31,624 bases of DNA from a virus: positions 1 to 31,624 of the IMG/VR virus record IMGVR_UViG_3300006033_000080; one strand, written 5' to 3'. A model generated the notes under the pieces. The model was given only the letters and a program-made list of their open reading frames with translations, did not search any database and was not told the DNA's origin. This document shows, piece after piece, positions 27,744 to 31,624 of the stretch; position 1 is the stretch's first letter, and the number at the start of each line of letters is the position of its first letter. The position numbers were made by a program, and so were the translations under genes.

Positions 27744-28105
27744 GACAGGAACCAACCGGCTTTGAAACGCTGTGGAAGCTGTGGTTGCCCTACGCCCGCA
27801 AGACGGACGGACGCGGCAAGGCTCGCCCCACATACATCAAATGGCTGGAGCTAGGCGCAGATCCGCAGGACATGATCGACGGGGCGCAATGGCATCTCCG
27901 CTCCCTCAGTGAGCGCGACCGGCCCTACATCAACCTCCTGTCCGTCTATCTCAATTCCGAACGGTGGATGGATGAATGCGAACATGAGCGCGCATTCCAG
28001 GCCCGCCAAGCCGAGAAGCAAACCAACGTCGTCAACATCAACCGTCCTCAGCCTCGCTCCAAATGGGCGAGGGAATACGAGGCGCGCAAGCAAGCAGCGG
28101 AGTAA
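27740..28105 (+). CDS. Replication-initiator C-terminal-domain-like protein
   Basis: 121 residues. FETLWKLWLPYARKTDGRGK-ARPTYIKWLELGADPQDMI, then YINLLSVYLNSERWMDECEH matches the small helical domain that ends many phage replisome organisers and primosomal proteins ('F-W-x-x-P-R-K-x-x-K-x-x-A', '...YLNxERWxDE'). No initiator N-terminal domain is attached here, so it may work with a separate protein or in a helicase-loader-like manner. The basic C-terminus (PQPRSKWAREYEARKQ) may hold DNA. Confidence 0.6.
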   Translation: MRQEPTGFETLWKLWLPYARKTDGRGKARPTYIKWLELGADPQDMIDGAQWHLRSLSERDRPYINLLSVYLNSERWMDECEHERAFQARQAEKQTNVVNINRPQPRSKWAREYEARKQAAE

Positions 28106-28110
28106 GCGTC

Positions 28111-28410
28111 ATGTTGGACCAGGCATCAGCCATAGCCGACAAAGCAGCGGCCGTCGTTCACAAGATGGTCGCGAAAGAGGTCGCCGACATCATCGAAAGC
28201 GAGCGGCGTGTGAGCCTCCTGATCGAGCGCGACAAGAGCATTGATCGCGAGATCATGAACGCCTGCATTGAGGTCGGAATCGCGGTCGACAAGTTCAAGC
28301 AGGCGAAATTCACGGGCGGCAGTGCGGAGATCCGGGCGAGGGAGAAGCTGGAGCGCGAGGCAGATCGGCTCCAAGCGATTCTGAGGCAACACAAGAAGAT
28401 GCCGCGATGA
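28111..28410 (+). CDS. Small helical hypothetical protein
   Basis: 99 residues from the ATG at 28111 (GGAG eight bases upstream). Helical over almost its full length (DKAAAVVHKMVAKEVADIIE, ERDKSIDREIMNACIEVG, REKLEREADRLQAILRQHKK), likely a coiled-coil dimer. Basic C-terminus. No family recognised. Confidence 0.55.
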   Translation: MLDQASAIADKAAAVVHKMVAKEVADIIESERRVSLLIERDKSIDREIMNACIEVGIAVDKFKQAKFTGGSAEIRAREKLEREADRLQAILRQHKKMPR

Positions 28411-28622
28411 TCTCGATCTCCGAACGACTTCGCGCCTACAGTGAACCGGTAGGAGATGGCAAGGGAACATGGCGCAAAGTCGGCGTGTGTCAGGAAGCCG
28501 CCGACACTTTGGACGCTATCGTGTGGGTGCTGGAGAAGATGGGTGACAAGACGATCAGCGAATACGAACTAGACGTGATGCGCCGCGCCGCTCTCGCCAA
28601 GGCGAAAGGCAAGCAGGAATGA
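28407..28622 (+). CDS. Small hypothetical protein
   Basis: 71 residues (ATGA overlap). SISERLRAYSEPVGDGKGTW, then a helix (CQEAADTLDAIVWVLEKMG) and ELDVMRRAALAKAKGKQE. It is immediately before the NusG-like gene, with which it shares an ATGA overlap. Unknown; may support the antiterminator. Confidence 0.5.
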   Translation: MISISERLRAYSEPVGDGKGTWRKVGVCQEAADTLDAIVWVLEKMGDKTISEYELDVMRRAALAKAKGKQE

Positions 28623-29173
28623 CGTGGTATGCTATCCGATCCGCGCCCGGTTCGCAGAAGCCGCAACGCGAATACGCTGTGGAAAAAACGGCGCTGACAT
28701 CGAAGGGCAATACGCGCGGCAAAGGCTATCGCATCGTGCCTAGCCTCAATCCGGACGTGTCGGCAATCGAGCGCGTTCTGACCGACGCCGGTATCTCCTG
28801 TTATATGCCAGCCGAGCGGCGTCTCGTTAGAGACAGACTTCGCCCTTACCTGTGGAAATCCCGCCGTTTTGCCATGATCGTCGGGTATGTGTTCATCCAA
28901 GATCCAAATTGGGAAGTGCTATACGATCTCCCCGGCGTCGTGGGTGTTGTGGGTGTAGGCGAAACTCCTATGCCGATTGAATTCTTTGACATTCTAACGT
29001 TGTTCGATGCCGAGGCAAAGGCGTTGGTGAAATTTCAGGAGGAATCGCGCGCGGCTCGCCAGATCATCCGCAAAGCTGCCAAGACCGATCCCAGCCTGAA
29101 GAAGATCGTGGACAAGCTTGACATCGCGGGCACGATCACGGTGCCACTTTCCGAAGCGAAAAAAGCCGCTTGA
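28619..29173 (+). CDS. NusG/RfaH-like transcription factor (candidate late antiterminator)
   Basis: 184 residues. The NGN-domain ends are visible: the start MTWYAIRSAPGSQK (W-Y-x-I strand) and later GISCYMPAERRLVRDRLRP, SRRFAMIVGYVFI, WEVLYDLPGVVGVV. These are the strand and RNA-polymerase-facing parts of NusG N-terminal domains. Between them is an unusual insertion (about residues 23-50). The usual C-terminal KOW domain is missing; instead a helical tail (EAKALVKFQEESRAARQII) follows. It is the last rightward early gene before the terminase, so a role in letting polymerase read the late genes is inferred. No late Q-type protein is evident. Confidence 0.75.
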   Translation: MTWYAIRSAPGSQKPQREYAVEKTALTSKGNTRGKGYRIVPSLNPDVSAIERVLTDAGISCYMPAERRLVRDRLRPYLWKSRRFAMIVGYVFIQDPNWEVLYDLPGVVGVVGVGETPMPIEFFDILTLFDAEAKALVKFQEESRAARQIIRKAAKTDPSLKKIVDKLDIAGTITVPLSEAKKAA

Positions 29174-29606
29174 AGTTAACCAGCAATAGGTTAATGTGCC
29201 GTGCAGGTGATTTGCATGGCGACAGGGGAAACCCCGGCCTACAGCTGAGATGTTCACCGCTCAGCGCATGGCGTCATATTGCCTCAGGATGGGAATACAC
29301 GCCAGCCAAACCCAGCGCCCACGTGCGGCGCGCGTCAGCGGTTTATTGCCAGAGTTTCGCGCTTCGGCGCAACGATATGCGAGGCGGAAGACCCAAGGCC
29401 AACGGCAAGTCGGCAATAGCCCGAGCAACTTGCGTCCGCACCCAACGGGTATCCCAGTATGAAAAGCCGGAAGTCGCGCCCCGGCCCTCGCACACTTTGC
29501 CGGCCCTGTCCCATCGCTCTCCAGAGATGCCTAACTCCAGGGGACATGCGCGCGGGCAAGCCTCATCAGAACAGACCATTCGCGCGCTCAGACCGCCGAG
29601 GGTGAC
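29174..29606 (+). other. Non-coding, structured region before the terminase genes
   Basis: 433 bases. Reading frames here look random on both strands. Hairpins: TTAACC/GGTTAA (29176-29181/29189-29194), GCTGAG/CTCAGC (29244-29249/29260-29265), and GCGC-TTCG-GCGC (29359-29370) with a UUCG tetraloop. CCGGCCCT is repeated at 29481-29488 and 29500-29507. It is the expected position of a cos or pac site and of a late promoter or antitermination RNA; which of these it is cannot be told from one sequence. Confidence 0.4.
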
Positions 29607-29885
29607 ATGAAAAAACAAACGCCGAAAATCGGAGAGGGCAGACCAGGCCCAGGACGGCCAAAGGGCGTTCCCAACAGGACGACCACGCTGCTCAAGGATG
29701 CCATTCTCAAGGCTGCTACAGACGCGGGCAAAGGGGATATGGCGGCATACCTACAGAGGCAGGCTGAGGAGAACCCAGGCCCGTTCATGGCCCTTCTCGG
29801 CAAGGTGCTGCCCATGCAGGTGAATGTGGACGGCAAGCTTGCCCTGACGCCTACAATCAACTTCGGCAATGGCAAAGCCGGCTGA
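29607..29885 (+). CDS. terS: Terminase small subunit-like protein
   Basis: 92 residues. A basic start (GEGRPGPGRPKGVPNRTTTLL) and helices (KDAILKAATDAGKGDMAAYL) end with 'ENPGPFMALLGKVLPMQV', a familiar layout of small proteins directly before large terminases. It would bind the packaging site and hand DNA to the large subunit. It lacks a longer helix-turn-helix domain seen in other TerS groups. Its end overlaps the large-subunit start by 17 bases. Confidence 0.7.
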   Translation: MKKQTPKIGEGRPGPGRPKGVPNRTTTLLKDAILKAATDAGKGDMAAYLQRQAEENPGPFMALLGKVLPMQVNVDGKLALTPTINFGNGKAG

Positions 29886-31368
29886 CGCCGCGCTCGACAT
29901 CAACCTGCATGACAAGCAGCAGGTGGCGTTCTGGAGCGAGGCAACGGAAATCCTTTACGGCGGGGCGGCTGGCGGGGGCAAAAGCCATCTCATGCGGATG
30001 GCTGCGATTACGTGGTGCGCAGAGATACCGGGCCTACAGGTCTATCTCTTCCGCCGTATCCGAGACGATCTGGTCAAGAACCACATGGAAGGCCCGAGCG
30101 GCTTTCGCGAGTTCCTGGCAGGCTGGGTCGAATGCGGGTTCGCGACGATTGTCGAGGACGAGATCAGGTTTTGGAACGGCTCGAAGATCTATCTCTGCCA
30201 CTGCAAGGACGAGAAGGACCGCTTCAAATATCAGGGCGCTGAAATCCACGTCCTGCTGATTGACGAGCTGACGCACTTCACGGACACGATCTACCGCTTC
30301 CTGCGCAATCGCGTCCGCATGGTAGGCATTGATGTCCCGGCCAAGTATCGCGGCAAGTTCCCTCGCATCCTGTGTGGGGCGAACCCGGGCGGCATTGGGC
30401 ACCAGTTCGTCAAGATGACATTCATTGATGGTGTCGAGCCGATGAAGGTCATCAAGGCGCCGAACAGCGAAGGTGGCATGGACCGGCAATACATCCCGGC
30501 CCGCCTCGAAGATAACCCGTCGATGACGGATCACGACCCCGGCTACGAAATGCGGCTTGCCGGCCTCGGTAGCGAGAGCCTGGTGCGCGCAATGCGCTGG
30601 GGCGATTGGGATGTGGTCGAAGGGGCGTTCTTCGACAATTTCGATCAGAAGCGCCATGTCATCCGGCCGTTCGAGATACCGGATGATTGGTTGCGGTTTA
30701 GGGCGGGGGATTGGGGCAGCGCCAAGCCGTTTTCGTTCGGGTGGTATGCTGTCCCGCCCGACGAGTTCAAGACGCCTGATGGCGCGATTATCCCGCGCGG
30801 CGCGCTCGTCAAATATCGCGAATGGTATGGGTGCCGGAAGGATCAGCACGGCAAGTTCGTGCCCAACGTTGGCTTGAAGATGGATGCCAGCGAGGTCGGA
30901 CGCGGGGTATGGGCGCGCGATCTGGACGACAAGATCTCATATGGGGTTCTCGACCCTGCTGCATTCGCTACGGACGGCGGCCCGTCGATAGCCGAACGAA
31001 TGGCAAATGCTGGCGCTTTCTTCCGGCCCGCCGACAACAAGCGCGTCACTCAACGCGGCGCAATGGGTGGCTGGGACCAGATGCGCGCCAGACTGCGGGG
31101 AGATGCGGAAGGGCGGCCGATGCTGCTGTTCTTCTCAAGCTGCATCCATTCGATACGCACAATCCCGGCACTGCAACACGACGAGGACAGGCCAGAGGAT
31201 CTGGATTCGGATAGCGAGGACCATGCGGCTGACGAAACCCGTTACGCCTGCATGTCGCGCCCGTGGGTTCCGACGCCGCTGTTCGATGACAGCCCGCCCG
31301 TCCCGCCTCCCGGCAAGTTCATCATTCCGCCCCCGCAAGAGCCGCCACGGTCAAGGATACGCATATGA
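29869..31368 (+). CDS. terL: Terminase large subunit (packaging ATPase/nuclease)
   Basis: 499 residues. N-terminal ATPase: Walker A GGAAGGGKS (residues 31-39), Walker B VLLIDE (Asp132-Glu133), coupling motif LCGANPGG (about residue 168). C-terminal RNase H-type nuclease: Asp281 in RAGDWG and Asp362 in GVLDPAAF are the likely metal ligands. It cuts concatemeric phage DNA and drives it into the procapsid through the portal encoded next. Length is typical. It is preceded by TerS and followed by portal with an ATGA overlap. Confidence 0.95.
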   Translation: MAKPADAALDINLHDKQQVAFWSEATEILYGGAAGGGKSHLMRMAAITWCAEIPGLQVYLFRRIRDDLVKNHMEGPSGFREFLAGWVECGFATIVEDEIRFWNGSKIYLCHCKDEKDRFKYQGAEIHVLLIDELTHFTDTIYRFLRNRVRMVGIDVPAKYRGKFPRILCGANPGGIGHQFVKMTFIDGVEPMKVIKAPNSEGGMDRQYIPARLEDNPSMTDHDPGYEMRLAGLGSESLVRAMRWGDWDVVEGAFFDNFDQKRHVIRPFEIPDDWLRFRAGDWGSAKPFSFGWYAVPPDEFKTPDGAIIPRGALVKYREWYGCRKDQHGKFVPNVGLKMDASEVGRGVWARDLDDKISYGVLDPAAFATDGGPSIAERMANAGAFFRPADNKRVTQRGAMGGWDQMRARLRGDAEGRPMLLFFSSCIHSIRTIPALQHDEDRPEDLDSDSEDHAADETRYACMSRPWVPTPLFDDSPPVPPPGKFIIPPPQEPPRSRIRI

Positions 31369-31624
31369 TCGAAGCGACGGCCGACACCGAATACGAACCC
31401 TCCGAGCGTCCCGGCGAATCCGCGCCGTGGCTCAACCTTCTCCGCGATGCGGAGAAGGCGTTCGAGGAGTATCAGAACAAGGCCGACAACATCGACAAGC
31501 AGTATGCCGAACTGAAGCGGCTGGCTGCTGTGTCGCGCGAGCGCGAGTTCCAACTGTTCTGGGCCAATGTGCAGGTGCTTGGTCCGTCGATCTATGCCCG
31601 CCCCCCCGTGCCCGTGGTAACGCC
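31365..31624 (+). CDS. Portal protein, N-terminal part (cut by window end)
   Basis: 86 residues visible, starting in the stop of the large terminase. An acidic N-terminal stretch (EATADTEYEPSERPGESAPW) leads to a helix (LLRDAEKAFEEYQNKADNID) and VSREREFQLFWANVQVLGPSIYARPPVPVV, typical of portal proteins from rhizobial phages. It would form the dodecameric ring through which DNA enters. The rest lies beyond the window. Confidence 0.75.
   Translation, partial: MIEATADTEYEPSERPGESAPWLNLLRDAEKAFEEYQNKADNIDKQYAELKRLAAVSREREFQLFWANVQVLGPSIYARPPVPVVT

Noticed and set aside
29170-29610. Plus-strand 146-codon frame before the small terminase
   Set aside because: Arg/Pro/Ser-rich low-quality product without ribosome site; equally long frames exist on the other strand, as expected in GC-rich non-coding DNA.

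Overview
The window is a GC-rich stretch of a temperate tailed phage (Caudoviricetes) of an alphaproteobacterium, most likely a Hyphomicrobiales/Rhizobiales host. The evidence is a holin of the 3TM gene-transfer-agent type, an exported CCSDRDC-type protein familiar from that order, and codon and residue use. Almost every base is phage coding sequence with overlapping stop/start codons. No host gene, rRNA, convincing tRNA, CRISPR array or insertion sequence is visible. The left edge cuts a virion protein and the right edge cuts the portal gene.

Layout. (1) 2-5369, rightward: end of a large virion protein, a tail-collar protein, a repeat-bearing tail fibre and an aromatic-rich receptor-binding or depolymerase candidate. 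(2) 5366-6052, leftward: a sulfotransferase-like cargo gene. (3) 6124-8327: GH19-type endolysin, a small membrane protein, a 3TM holin, a spanin-like coiled-coil membrane protein and a possible mini-ORF, with small zinc-ribbon and unknown genes opposite. (4) 8425-8914: a two-gene leftward operon with an XRE-type regulator and a 19-bp palindrome upstream. (5) 8976-9326: no gene, but a dense series of RNA-like hairpins, the best candidate here for something undescribed; 9327-9435 is C-rich and shows nothing recognisable. (6) 9436-10133: three small leftward genes. (7) 10147-10265: interlaced inverted repeats beside a tyrosine integrase (probable attP). (8) 11357-22167, leftward: about thirty mostly tiny genes, including HNH nuclease, DUF1367-like protein, SSB, Rad52/Sak-like annealing protein and a nucleotidyltransferase. 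(9) 22212-23719: immunity region with S24-type repressor, Cro/YdaS-like protein, a winged-helix regulator and two operator clusters. (10) 23716-29173, rightward early operon: many small genes, a GNAT-like protein, a periplasmic Cys-rich protein, RusA resolvase, a replication-type domain and a NusG-like protein. (11) 29174-29606: non-coding, structured. (12) 29607-31624: small terminase, large terminase and start of portal.

How the parts fit. Five copies of a 14-bp dyad, AC(A/T)AG-N4-CT(A/T)GT, lie at two promoter regions: three over the leftward promoter that would drive the long small-gene/recombination operon, and two over the cro promoter. The repressor, with its Ala-Gly cleavage site and Ser/Lys dyad, would hold both early operons off and be destroyed on DNA damage. 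The leftward operon would supply annealing protein and SSB, the rightward one RusA and probably replication functions. The NusG-like gene is the last one before the terminase and is a natural candidate to let polymerase read into the packaging and structural genes. Integrase and attP lie inside the phage order (lysis genes on one side, early genes on the other) rather than at a phage-host junction, so the sequence looks like a free, circular or circularly permuted phage genome rather than an integrated prophage.
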